Of a DNA stretch of 64,000 bases, positions 34,774 to 45,761 are shown in pieces; within the stretch, counting starts at the first letter, position 1, and every line of letters begins with the position of its first letter. The DNA is from Lepidodermella squamata. Lineage: Eukaryota; Gastrotricha. Where the stretch lies: contig JBLDXI010000026.1 of the NCBI GenBank assembly GCA_047495785.1, positions 1,302,001-1,366,000 on the forward strand. The letters run 5' to 3'. The position numbers were made by a program, and so were the translations under genes. A model generated the notes under the pieces. It saw only the letters and a list, made by a program, of their open reading frames with translations. It did no database searches and was not told where the DNA came from.

Positions 34774-35013
34774 AGGTGGCTAGATTCGGTAGAAAGAAGT
34801 CTAAGAAGAGTGGGTCCTATAGCCGAAAATATAATGAGGAAGAAAGCTGACGGGTCCCATGGCAGACCTCGTAAAAATGGTAGTAATATAACTGAAATTA
34901 TCGAAACAACTGCACTAGATCGAGACGAATGGCGTAAAATAGTAGAGACTTCAGGAGATTTCGAATTTTACAACAAAAGCAAGAAACTCTCGGACATGGG
35001 AGCGGGTGACTGA
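34774..35013 (+). mobile_element. LINE C-terminal fragment
   Basis: An open frame reads RWLDSVERSLRRVGPIAEN, later GRPRKNG, and ends with ALDRDEWRKIV. The GRPRK...AxDRxxWRxIV pattern is the usual C-terminus of non-LTR retrotransposon ORF2. No reverse transcriptase core is nearby, so this is a 5'-truncated relic. An AAAT repeat (about 34740-34755) lies just upstream of the frame. Confidence 0.7.
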
Positions 35014-35750
35014 TTCTTTTGCTTTGCCTTGCCTTCGCCTTTCTCCAAACCCGAAAGGGTATGGACGTTCAGGGAAGTAACACAAAAAATAATGTTCACA
35101 ATGACCTTCGTTCAACCTACTTTTTTACCGCCATCAAAGCGTCTTGGCCAGGCGCTGTTTTTGAAAATCGACGCTACGCTGTTCCGTTTATTTCGGTTCT
35201 TTTTCTGATTTTGCTGTATATGCGCCAGTTTTACCGCCTGCACTTGAACTTTGACATTTAAGTAGGACAATTTTGCCGCCGAATAAATGTTTACCGCCGG
35301 ACGAGCTCGTAAACGAGAGAAACCTAAACTTCGCGCATATTAATTCGAAATGTTTGCGCGAAGTTTTAATTTTATTTGCGCGCTGAAGCCTAAATCCGAG
35401 TTATTAAACGACGCTAACGACATGATAGATAGGAAGCCAAGGAAGGGTCGCGAATCTGGTGTCATGGCACATCACATAATTGGTTATCAGGCCGGGCGGT
35501 TGATCTCGAGGAATTCATTAATAAAAGACTTGCCGAGCGTTATTCCTTTTATAACTTCGCCACTTCTCACGGAACGATCGAGTTACTATCATCGCGTGTA
35601 ATTTTCTAGATGGTGAAATGCATCATTATTAAACAGTGAACCAGTTTGTGAACAGCCGAAATATAATGCATTGCCATGCCTCTGTGGCTATCCTTTCAGT
35701 CTGAAACGAGCCAAAGTGCAAAAAATGTCGAAACCTCAATTCTATTTTAA
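35014..35750. other. Spacer upstream of EH3 with a block shared with EH4
   Basis: No gene. From about 35565 to 35730 the sequence resembles 37590-37745 upstream of EH4 (both contain AGTTACTATCAT followed by TTTTCTAGA, and later CCTTTCA...GAGCCAAAG). The promoter region was therefore duplicated together with the gene. Confidence 0.55.
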
Positions 35751-35775
35751 TTTGACCCCTGCGTAGCGACAAAAA
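35751..35775 (+). promoter_or_regulatory. Conserved EH upstream element, EH3 copy
   Basis: TTTGACCCCTGCGTAGCGAC followed by AAAAA, 149 bp before the EH3 start codon; same element as at 32485, 37784 and 40686. Confidence 0.55.
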
Positions 35776-35899
35776 ATGCGGTATAAATTCCCCAAGACGA
35801 AAGCATGTTCTCATTTTGCCCTCATACATTTCCATTCAACAACTCCGTTCTGAGTGAGACCCATCAATATTTGCTCCAATTTTCTTACTGCATCAAATT

Positions 35900-37294
35900 A
35901 TGAAGATAATAATTTCGCTTCTCGTCCTGGCTGTCAGTGTTCTGGTGGCCTACAGCATTTACGGCTCGAAATCAGAAGCAGCGCTAGACAGGTTTAAATA
36001 TCCCGAACCTCTCCAATGGGGCGAATCCAACAACGAAAATGTTGCTATCAAGCCTTTCGTTGTAAACGTTTCAAAGGATGTTATTGACGATGTGAAGCGA
36101 CGAGTTGCCGCTTACAAGTTTGTTCGAGCTCTTGATGGGGCTGGTTACGACTACGGCATTTCATTCGACGCCTTAAAATCGGTGGTGAAATTCTGGCAAG
36201 AAAAGTATGACTGGTCCAAAGCTGAAGCCAAATTGAACTCACTGCCCCATTTTCAAACCGTGATACACGGAATAAACCTGCATTTCATTCACGTCAAGGC
36301 CGATGTTAAGAATAATCAAAATGTCAAAAGAATCCCGTTGCTCATGGTGCATGGATGGCCAGGATCAGTTCTCGAATTCTATCAGGCTATTCCTCAACTA
36401 CTAGAGCCGAAAGATGGTGTGGTATTTGATATAGTCGCGCCGTCAATTCCAGGTTACGGCTTCTCTGAATCGCCAACCAAGCAAGGCTGCGGACCTGTTG
36501 CTGTCGCTCAAATGTTCGGCGAATTGATGAAACGACTCGGCTACAGTAAATACGTCTACCAAGGAGGAGATTGGGGCGCTGCGATTGGATATGTCCACGC
36601 TAGAATGTTCCCCGAGAATATAATCGGATACCATTCGAATTTCGTAAGGGCTCCCTCTAATACCAAATTGGACTTGTTCAGATTAATATCAGCGACTCTC
36701 ACTCAAAGCACTCATCTATTCGGCGATGATGTTCACAAAGTTAAAATGGACAAGTTTAGTTGGTTTTTGAGTGAAATGGCCTATGCATACGAGCAAATGA
36801 CCAAGCCAGATACGGTAGGCGCAGCTCTCTCTGATACACCAGTTGGATTAGCGGCGTATATACTCGAGAAGTTCGCAACATGGGCGCAACACGTTGAGTT
36901 CAAGGACGGAAAAGGTATTTCAAATGAGGACTTGATTACAAATGTGATGATTTACTGGGTCAATGGGCATGCAACATCCTCACTTCGATTATACCGGTAA
37001 AATATTTATCGCTATTTACGGAATTCTAATACGTTATATTGTTGCAGAGAAATGAGTAAATCCCGAAAAGAGTTCGATTCTTGGCTGAGGCATCCCTACG
37101 AGGTTCTGACTGCCGTGGCTTGCTATCCCGCTGAGTTGTTGTGTTCTCCGAAATCCTTGCTCAGCTACGAAATGCCTCGTCTAGTTCAATATTCTGATAT
37201 GCCTTCTGGTGGACATTTCGCGGCTTTCGAAGAGCCAACACTGTTTTCTGAGGACCTTCGTAAAGCTACCTTGGCCTTCATCAATGCCAAGTAG
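35900..37294 (+). CDS. EH3: microsomal-type epoxide hydrolase (2 exons)
   Basis: Exons 35900-36996 and 37048-37294 give 447 aa. The anchor starts directly at MKIIISLLVLAVSVLVAY, without the extra MGF of EH2. Catalytic motifs are intact: HGWPGSVLEFY, YQGGDWGAAIG, CYPAEL and MPSGGHFAAFEEP. The protein ends INAK. It is very close to EH2 and EH4 in sequence, indicating recent duplication or gene conversion. The single intron is 51 bp with GTAAAA/TTGCAG borders nearly identical to those of EH2. Confidence 0.94.
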
Positions 37295-37930
37295 CAGAGG
37301 ATTCGCCACCGCATGAAAAAGGAAAGAAAATAAATGAATGATAATTGACCAATTCTGTTTTTCTCTTAAAAACGATGAAGCCTCTCTCAGGGTGATTATC
37401 AGGGTAATAACCAGAGCTCAGCGTCATTATTGATGAGTTTAGAGCCACCAAGTTTCTCCAAAGCGTACCGCCTGAAATGAAAGCATTTCCTTGCCGTTCA
37501 TTGCTCAGGTTTGGATCACCTTATCTTGCTCAAAGTTGAATCAAATTCATAATCGAGGAGATGCAAAAAGGCTTCTCGACCTTTCCTTTTTGCACGTCCT
37601 GGAACCATCTAGTTACTATCATTACATGTTTTCTAGAGATTGTAAATTCCAAAATTTTTGACCGGTATAACAGCCGGAATAATGCAATGAAATGCCTCGG
37701 CGTGTTTATCCTTTCATTCTCTAATGAGCCAAAGCGTAAAAAAACAGACCAATAGTACTCCATTCATAAATTTTTTCGTTTAATTTGACCCCTACGTAAC
37801 GACAAAAACGAGGCATGCTCCGTGAAGAAAGCGTTTTTACAAAATTTGCCTTTAAATATTATCTAAATCAACCTACAAGGCTGGGTGTAACGCATCATAA
37901 TTTCTGACTATACTTCAAACGTTGGGTATT
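37295..37930. other. Spacer between EH3 and EH4
   Basis: No gene. It holds the EH3 poly(A) signal (AATAAA near 37328), the block duplicated from the EH3 upstream region, and the element at 37784-37807. Confidence 0.5.
37784..37807 (+). promoter_or_regulatory. Conserved EH upstream element, EH4 copy
   Basis: TTTGACCCCTACGTAACGAC followed by AAAA, 147 bp before the EH4 start codon. Confidence 0.55.
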
Positions 37931-39730
37931 ATGAAAACTATTATATCACTTCTGGTTCTGGCTTTCAGTGTTCTGGTGGCCTACAATCTCTGCGGCTCGA
38001 AATCAGGGCAGGACATAGACCGGTTCAGATACTCCGAACCTCTCCAATGGGGTGAATCCAACAATGTTGATATTGCTATCAAGCCGTTCGTGGTCAACGT
38101 TTCGAAAGATGTTATCGACGATGTTAAACGAAGGGTTGCCTCTTACAAGTTTCTTCGAGCTCTTGATGGAGCCGGTTATGATTACGGCATTTCTTTCGAT
38201 GCCCTAAAATCGGTAGTGAAATTCTGGCAAGAAAAGTATGACTGGTCCAAAGCCGAAGCCAAGTTGAACTCACTGCCCCAATTTCAAACTGTAATCCATG
38301 GCATAAACCTGCATTACATTCACATCAAGGCTGATATCAAGAATGATCAAAATTTCAAGAGAATTCCGGTGTTGATGGTACATGGATGGCCAGGGTCAGT
38401 CCTGGAGTTCTACGAAGCAATTCCTCAGCTATTGCAGCCGAAAGATGGGGTAGTGTTTGATATAGTCGCACCGTCAATTCCAGGCTACGGCTTCTCGGAA
38501 GCGCCAGCTAAGCAAGGTTGCGGACCTGTAGCTATCGCTCAAATGTTCGGCGAATTGATGAAACGATTAGGCTACAAGAAATACGTCTACCAAGGTGGCG
38601 ATTGGGGTGTTTTAATCGGAAATATCCACGCGCGAATGTTTCCTGATAACATCATTGGCTTCCATTCGAATGGTGCCATGGTCCCAGCTTCAACTAAATT
38701 CGACTTGTTCAGATTAATATCAGCGATTGTCACTCAATCTTCTTATCTTTTCGGTGATGACGTCCATAAAGTTAAAATAGACAATTTTAGTTGGCTGCTG
38801 AGTGAATTGGCATATGCTTACGAGCAAATGACGAAGCCAGATACGGTAGGCGCAGCTCTTTCTGACACACCGGTCGGATTGGCCGCTTATATTCTAGAGA
38901 AATTCGCAACATGGGCGGAACACGTCGAGTTCAAGGACGGAAAAGGCATTAGGAATGAAGATTTGATTACGAATGTGATGGTCTACTGGGTCTCAGGACA
39001 TGCAACATCGTCACTCCGAATCTACCGGTAGGATTTTTTTCGTTCAACATCTTTTCTGCTCAGAGCTCCTCAAATGCGCTTGCTGATAATAATCGTTTTC
39101 TCGTACCCAAATTTAGCTATTTCCGTTTTTTAGCTATTATCAGCTATTACCGTAGAGCGGTACAATTTTGAACAGGGTACAACTTTGAACATTTTTTCAA
39201 AAGTACAATTGTGAACGAACGTTTGCATTGAAAAAAATGAAAGTGTTCAAAATTGTACTTTCGTGAGTGTGAAGTACAATTTTGAACATTAACGAAATTT
39301 TCAATGCAAACGTTCGTTCAAAATTGTACTTTTGAAAAAATGTTCTACTTTGTACTTGTTCAAAATTGTACCGCTCTACGGTATCAGACAAAAAGGGTAC
39401 GAAGAGATTATTCACAAGCGCATCATGAAGAAATCGAGCGTAAAAGCTACATTTTTTCCTACTTCATTTTTAAATTGCAGCGAAATGGGTAAATCTCTGA
39501 AAGAGTACGGTTCTTGGTTGAGACATCCCTACGAGGTTCCGACTGCCGTGGCTTGCTATCCCGCTGAGCTGTTGTGTTCTCCGAAATCCTTACTGAGCTA
39601 CGAAATGCCTCGTCTTGTCCATTATGTCGATATGCCTTCTGGGGGACATTTCGCGGCTTTCGAAGAGCCAAAACTGTTTTCTGAGGACCTTCGTAAAGCT
39701 ACTTTGGCTTTTATCAAGGCCCAAGAATAA
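37931..39730 (+). CDS. EH4: microsomal-type epoxide hydrolase, MITE-bearing intron (2 exons)
   Basis: Exons 37931-39027 and 39481-39730 join through CG|C to 448 aa. The position matching the first ATG of EH2 is TTG (37922), so the start moves to the ATG at 37931 (MKTIISLLVL), which keeps the whole anchor. HGWPGS, YQGGDWGVLIG, CYPAEL and GGHFAAFEEP are intact. The intron is 453 bp against about 50 bp in EH2, EH3 and EH5, because a 236-bp MITE and other DNA inserted. A second copy of the same MITE lies eight bases after the stop codon. Confidence 0.93.
39148..39383. mobile_element. MITE copy 1, inside the EH4 intron
   Basis: A 236-bp near-perfect foldback element including flanking TA. Ends are CCGTAGAGCGGTACAATTTT and its complement; inside, the unit TACAATTTTGAAC and its complement recur many times. 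No coding capacity. A single-stranded copy or transcript would fold almost end to end. Confidence 0.9.
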
Positions 39731-39738
39731 AAATGACG

Positions 39739-39974
39739 TACCGTAGAGCGGTACAATTTTGAACAAGTACAAAGTTGAACATTTTTTCAAAAGTACAATT
39801 TTGAACGAACGTTTGCATTGAAAATTTCTTTAATGTTCAAAATTGTACTTCACACTCACGAAAGAACAATTTTGAACACTTTCATTTTTTTCAATGCAAA
39901 CGTTCGTTCAAAATTGTACTTTTGAAAAAATGTTTAAAGTTGTACCCTGTTCAAAATTGTACCGCTCTACGGTA
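39739..39974. mobile_element. MITE copy 2, just 3' of EH4
   Basis: Also 236 bp including TA, but its centre is the reverse complement of copy 1 (compare CACACTCACGAAAG here with CTTTCGTGAGTGTG there). The two copies flank exon 2 of EH4 in inverted orientation. Confidence 0.9.
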
Positions 39975-40833
39975 CTGGTTGTTTAGGAATGACGAAGCAA
40001 TTGTAGTTAAACAAATGAATAAAAAGAATTGATTGACTTCTGAGTTGACGCGCTAGGAATATTTCCTATTATTGCTAACTGTTTAGAACTTCAGGTTCAG
40101 AACATATAACTAAAAGTATGGTTTTAACCATCTCAATTGTAGCCGTCGATGTTCCAATAAAAGGGCGCATCTCCAGCAATTTGTAACTGAGTATTGTAAC
40201 ATCGGCCTTTGGCAAGTTGCGGCTTGCTCAGGTCTTTAAGCAATCGGCAATAATTCTTGGCCCTGGTGGATTTTCAGCTGAATCCAAACTGATCTAGCGG
40301 CCAAGCTAGGCCCGCTCTCGTTCCTGTCTATTTACGACAAAGTCCTCAACATGTTAATTTTCTCGTAATTTCGGAATGAAAAATGTAGGCCGGGGAAGGC
40401 GAGGAAAGGGCTGGTTGCGCGCAATGACTGTCTGTTGCCCGAAGTAACCATAGGAAGTAACAGATTAGTTGCGTATGCTAGTTTATTGAGTTTCAGTGAT
40501 AAGGTCGAATACATTCTAGAACTCTGCAGGTCGAATCCAGTATTTGACACCTGCGAAGAAAGGTGCAAACAGGTGGAAATATGCAATGACATGCCTCTGT
40601 CATGCGGCTCTCCTTTCATTCATGAATGAGCCGAAGGGCAAAAAACTCCATTTCAAACGTTCGTTCGTAACAAAAGCGGTTTAAATTTGACCCCCAGTAG
40701 CGACAAATTCTAGCTATACGCTCGAGACAAGAACGGTGATCAAAATTTGCCCTTTTTAATTTACATCGACCAACATAGTTGGGAATAGCGCATTATTACT
40801 ACAGTCTCTCTCATTTCTTACGAAGTCGCAGAG
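39975..40833. other. Spacer between EH4 and EH5
   Basis: No gene. From about 40540 to 40650 it resembles the EH3 and EH4 upstream blocks (ATGCAATGACATGCCTCTG...CCTTTCATTC...GAGCCGAAG). The conserved element follows at 40686. Confidence 0.5.
40686..40706 (+). promoter_or_regulatory. Conserved EH upstream element, EH5 copy
   Basis: TTTGACCCCCAGTAGCGACA followed by A, 148 bp before the EH5 start codon. Confidence 0.55.
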
Positions 40834-42247
40834 ATGAGTTTTATAAAAGCAATTACTTCACTGCTTGTTCTGGTAGTTAGTATTCTCTTAGCATGCAGCC
40901 TCTACGGCCGAAAATCAGAACCAGAGTTTCATCGTTTCAGATACCCTGAACCTATACAATGGGGCGAATCCAACAACGCTGACGTAGCTATCAAGCCGTT
41001 CGTGGTCAACGTTTCGAAAGATGTTATCGACGATGTTAAGCGACGAGTTGCTGCTTACAAGCCTGTTCGAGCTCTTGACGGAACTGGTTATGACTACGGC
41101 ATTTCATTCGACGCCTTAAAATCGGTAGTGAATTTTTGGCAAGAAAAGTATGACTGGACGAAAGCCGAAGCAAAACTGAACTCCCTGCCCCATTTTCAAA
41201 CCGTGATCCACGGAATAAACCTGCATTTCATTCACATCAAGGCCGATGTCAAGAATGATCAAAATGTCAAAAGAATCCCGTTACTCATGGTGCATGGATG
41301 GCCAGGATCAGTTCTAGAATTCTACCAGGCTATTCCTCAACTACTAGAGCCGAAAGATGGCGTGGTTTTCGACATTGTAGCACCGTCAATTCCAGGTTAC
41401 GGCTTCTCGGAAGCGCCAACTAAGCAAGGTTGCGGACCTGTAGCTATCGCTCAAATGTTCGGCGAATTGATGAAACGATTAGGCTACAAGAAATACGTCT
41501 ACCAAGGTGGTGATTGGGGAGCTATTATTGGAAGAATCCACGCGAGAATGTTTCCTGATAACGTCATCGGCTACCATATGAATGTAGCCGGTGCCCCAAC
41601 TTCAACTAAATTTGACCTGTTCAGATTAATAACCGCGACCATCACTCAATGCCCATATCTCTTCGGTGACGATGTCCATAAAGTTAAAAAAGACAATTTT
41701 AGTTGGCTGTTGGGTGAAACTGGATACTTCTATGAGCAAGCAACAAAGCCCGATACGATAGGAGCTGCTCTTTCTGATACCCCAGTCGGATTAGCGGCTT
41801 ATATTCTAGAGAAATTCGCAACATGGGCGGAACACGTTGAATTCAAGGACGGAAAAGGCATTTCGAACGAAGATATGATTACAAATGTGATGATTTACTG
41901 GGTCTCTGGGCATGCAACATCTGGTGTACGATTCTACCGGTATAACCCGATTTTTTGATAGTTTCGCATTTTGCATCTATAATAATTTCAGGGAAGCGGC
42001 TAAATCATTTGATATAATGAATTCGTGGGTGAAGCATCCTTACGAAGTTCCGACTGCCGTGGCTTGCTATCCCGCTGAGCTGTTGTGTTCTCCGAAATCC
42101 TTACTGAGCTACGAAATGCCTCGTCTTGTTCAATATTCTGATATGCCATCTGGTGGACATTTCGCGGCTTTCGAAGAGCCAACACTGTTTTCTGAGGACC
42201 TTCGCAAAGCTACTTTGGCTTTCATTAAAGCCCCAGAACAAAATTAG
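40834..42247 (+). CDS. EH5: microsomal-type epoxide hydrolase (2 exons)
   Basis: Exons 40834-41939 and 41992-42247 join through CG|G to 453 aa. The anchor (MSFIKAITSLLVLVVSILLA) and the EHN domain are intact, as are HGWPGS, YQGGDWGAIIG, CYPAEL and GGHFAAFEEP. The lid region differs from EH2-EH4 (GETGYFYEQATKPD instead of AYxxEQMTKPD) and there resembles the minus-strand group, which may reflect substrate choice or gene conversion. EH5 converges on EH6 with 184 bp between stop codons. Confidence 0.94.
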
Positions 42248-42431
42248 CCAATCGACCACGTGTTTTCGAACATTGAAATATTGAAATAGATGAAAAGAAT
42301 CAGTGTCTGTTTTGTTATTTCCATTTTATTTTTCCCGTCTCACAGGTAAAGCGGCTAGTTCAAAAAATCACAACAATTACAACAAGCAAATCACTCTCTC
42401 AAAATAAATAATTTCCAACGCTCTTTAAATC

Positions 42432-43975
42432 TCATTTTGGATCTTTGGCTGTAGCAGCTTTCGTTTCGTCCTCGGCCCTGGCAGCCAAAATAGCAGCAGC
42501 AGCCGCTCGGAAATCCTTGGCAAATATCTCAGGGACTTCCATAGCAGCGAAATGGCCACCATTAGGCATATAAGAATAATGGACTAGCCTCGGCATTGAG
42601 CTCTTCAAAAGTGCCTTGGGCGTGCAAACCATCTCCAACGGGTAGCAAGAAACACCGGACGGGACAACAATCGGCTTCTTCAGCCAAGCGTTGATATCAC
42701 TCTGATACTGAACATATTCCCTAGAAAATACCAAATAATTAGCAAATCAATCACTAAATCGCTAAAAATTACTTGTAAAATCGAAGCGAGGAGGTCGCTT
42801 GGTTCGTTACCCAGTACAACATGATATTGGTCAGCATGTCTTCGTTCGAAATTCCATCGTTATGGCCCTTCACTTCAGCCCGTTCGGAAGCTCGTTCGAA
42901 TTTTTCAGCGATCCAAGATAGAAGTCCGGCAGGGCTATCGGTAAGAGCCACTCCGAGAGTATCCGGCTTCGTTGCCTATATTCCAGGATCCAAAACAAAT
43001 TATTTTATCAATAAGAACATCTCAATTTTTCCACCTGAATATGAAAATAGCCGAATTTTTGCCAAATAAATGATAGCAAGTCGAGTTTAACGAATCTTGG
43101 AACATCCTCTTCGTCCAGCAATAAATTCGGCAAAAATCTAGCAGCCAGTAAATGAAGTTTTTCACATGTTGTAGCCATAGGGAATGACATTAAATTAACA
43201 TGGTGACCGATCACACTTTCCGGGTAAATTCTGACCAGCAAATTACCAACAATAGATCCCCAATCTCCTCCTTGATAAATGAATTTTTCATAACCAAGAC
43301 GCTTCATTAGGGTGTGATAGACTTGTGCAGCGGCTACCTGGTTGAAACCAGGCTTTACCGGGGCTTCCGAAAAAGCGAAACCGGGAATGGACGGGGCGAC
43401 AATATCAAACGCGACGCCATCAGGGCCGGGTGAGGTAAGCAGAGGAATAAATCGGTAAAATTCGACAACAGAGCCCGGCCATCCATGACTGATCAAAAGT
43501 GGGACTCTTAGAAAAAATTGAAAAATTAACCCGAATTAATGTGAAAATATTTCAATTTGTACTTCTTCGTAGCCTTAGGATCAGCTTTTACGTGGACGAA
43601 ATGAACTTTCAGCCCTTGAATGACAGTAGTAAATTGCGGGAATTGATTAATCCTCGACTCGAATTTTGCAAAGTCGAATTTTTCACGCCAATACGTGACC
43701 AATTTGTTCATATCTTCGCCGGCAAATCCGTAATCCTGGCCAACCCCAGCCATCACGTCAAAAGGGCGGTATCTAGCCAAGCGACTTTTCAGGTCTTCAA
43801 TCACTTTCGGGTCCGATTTGTAGACGAATTTCGTGATTTTTTCGTCCGGCTTTGAGTTGCCCCAAACGTAATCATCCGGGTATAAAAATGGTTTTTCATT
43901 TGTATCATTACAGCAGCGGGTCGCTAGATAAGCAACAAGCCCAACTGAGGCTCCAAAAAATAATAATTTAAGCAT
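42432..43975 (-). CDS. EH6: microsomal-type epoxide hydrolase (4 exons)
   Basis: Exons 43975-43563, 43506-43035, 42975-42773 and 42720-42432 give 458 aa. It keeps the intron at HIQ|ATKPD that EH1 also has but the other minus-strand copies have lost. Motifs: LISHGWPGSVVEFY, YQGGDWGSIVG, CYPLEM, MPNGGHFAAMEVP, so the catalytic set is complete. A Cys pair follows the anchor (ATRCC), a mark shared with EH9-EH12. The C-terminus is a charged Ala/Lys/Asp tail. A TCGCCAG acceptor-like site lies four bases before the ATG. Confidence 0.93.
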
Positions 43976-44090
43976 AGCCCTGGCGAGAAAAACGAAAATA
44001 ATGTAATCAAAAAATGATTGTCAATTAAAATAATCTCAAAAATCATGATAAAATAATTTCAATTATAACCGGATAAAAAATTCAAATATT

Positions 44091-45541
44091 TCAAACAATG
44101 GTTTTTTCTTTTTGGCGAGCGTCCAGTATAGCGATAGCAGCGGCTCGAACGTCTTTTGCGAAGAATTCCGGCTCTTCCATAGCGGCGAAATGACCGCCCC
44201 GCGGGCTGTCCACGTAATGAACCAGTTTCGGGGCCATGCGAGACAAAAGAGCCTTAGGCGAGCACGAAAGTTCGAACGGATAACACGTGACACCCATCGG
44301 AACTGAAATCGGGAGACTTTGCCAAGCTTGGATATCTTTGAATGTTTGAATGGTTTCCCTAAAACCAAGTTTTGAACCCTTTTCTACAGAAAAAATATTG
44401 AAGGGCATACTTGTAGAAACGGCCAGCAGAGGTTATGTGATTATTGATCCAATAAACCATTAAATTAGTGATGACATCATCGTTTGAAATGCCGAATCCA
44501 GGCTGGCTGCCCTTGACCTCGGCATCTTGCGTGTATTTGATGAATTTCTCAACAATCCACGCAGCAAGTCCGACAGGGCTGTCAGATAAGGCTACACCCA
44601 GCGTATCCGGCTTAGTAGCTTGCATATGGAAGTAACCAGTTTCTTCCAATAATTCGCCAAAACTCATCTTCGCCAACTTTGCCGCGTCATTTTCACCGAC
44701 GACCAATTTCGGGGCTACCATCGCGGCGAACAATTGAATTTTTTCGATAAAGCTCGCAGTAGGCGTCGTGACGAAATTTGTGTGGTAACCAATCACGTTT
44801 TCGGGGTACATGCGAGATATTTGCATACCGATAATCGAGCCCCAATCCCCGCCTTGATAGATGTACTTATCATAGCCGAGCCGCTTCATTAGCAAGTTGA
44901 AAACTTGGGCAGCTGCGACTGGGTTGAAACCTGGCTTTGAAGCAGCTTCTGAAAACGCGTAGCCCGGAATCGACGGGGCAATTACGTCGAAAGCCAGGCC
45001 ATTCTCGTCGGCCTTGGTCAGGAATGGAATCGTTCGGCAGAATTCTACGACTGATCCCGGCCAACCGTGAACCATAAGCAACGGAATCCTAAACAAAAAT
45101 CGGTTTGAATACCGAATTTGAACTCGAAATTTCTCACTTTTTCGTAGCTTTCGGGTCAGCCTTAGCGTGAATAAAATGAACTTTAAGGCCCTGGATAACA
45201 GTCGTGAATTGCGGCAGTGAATTAAGGTGGGCTGCCGCTTTCGCCCAGTCGTACTTCTCCCGCCAGTATTTGACCAGATTATCGAGCTTCTCACCGGCGA
45301 AACCGTAATCGAAACCGACGTTTTCCATCGGCGAATGTCGTCTCCAGCGGGCGAGCCTGTCCTTCAAATCGGCAATAACATTTTGGTCGAATTTTACCAC
45401 GAATTTTTGGATCGATTCATCAGCCTTTGATTCGCCCCATATTGTTGATTCGGGGTAAATCGCCGGTACATCTGCCTCTTGTTTAGAAAAATAAAGCGCG
45501 GCTCCCAACACCAAAATTGAGAGGGCAATTAAAATTTTCAT
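44091..45541 (-). CDS. EH7: microsomal-type epoxide hydrolase (3 exons)
   Basis: Exons 45541-45138, 45088-44411 and 44358-44091 join in phase to 449 aa. Motifs: MVHGWPGSVVEF, YQGGDWGSIIG, CYPFEL, SPRGGHFAAMEEP, all intact. The second exon is 678 nt and phase-symmetric (2-2), the standard middle exon of EH7-EH10 and EH13. The anchor is short (MKILIALSILVLGAALYF). A TTTTTAG acceptor lies about 20 bases before the ATG. Confidence 0.94.
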
Positions 45542-45761
45542 GATATAAATACAAGCCCTAAAAATTATTAAAATAAAATTGAAATATAGTTGATAATTGC
45601 TATGCTGGCTAATATAACAGCTAGAACGTGTTTCTATGCCAAAGAAACATGTAGTAAAAACATGGAAATCGACTAAACTATGATTTTCATAGGGAGAATC
45701 ACCGATTTTTCAGGCCAAGGCAAGTTCTTGTTATGTATTGTCTCATCACAATTTGAGTTTG

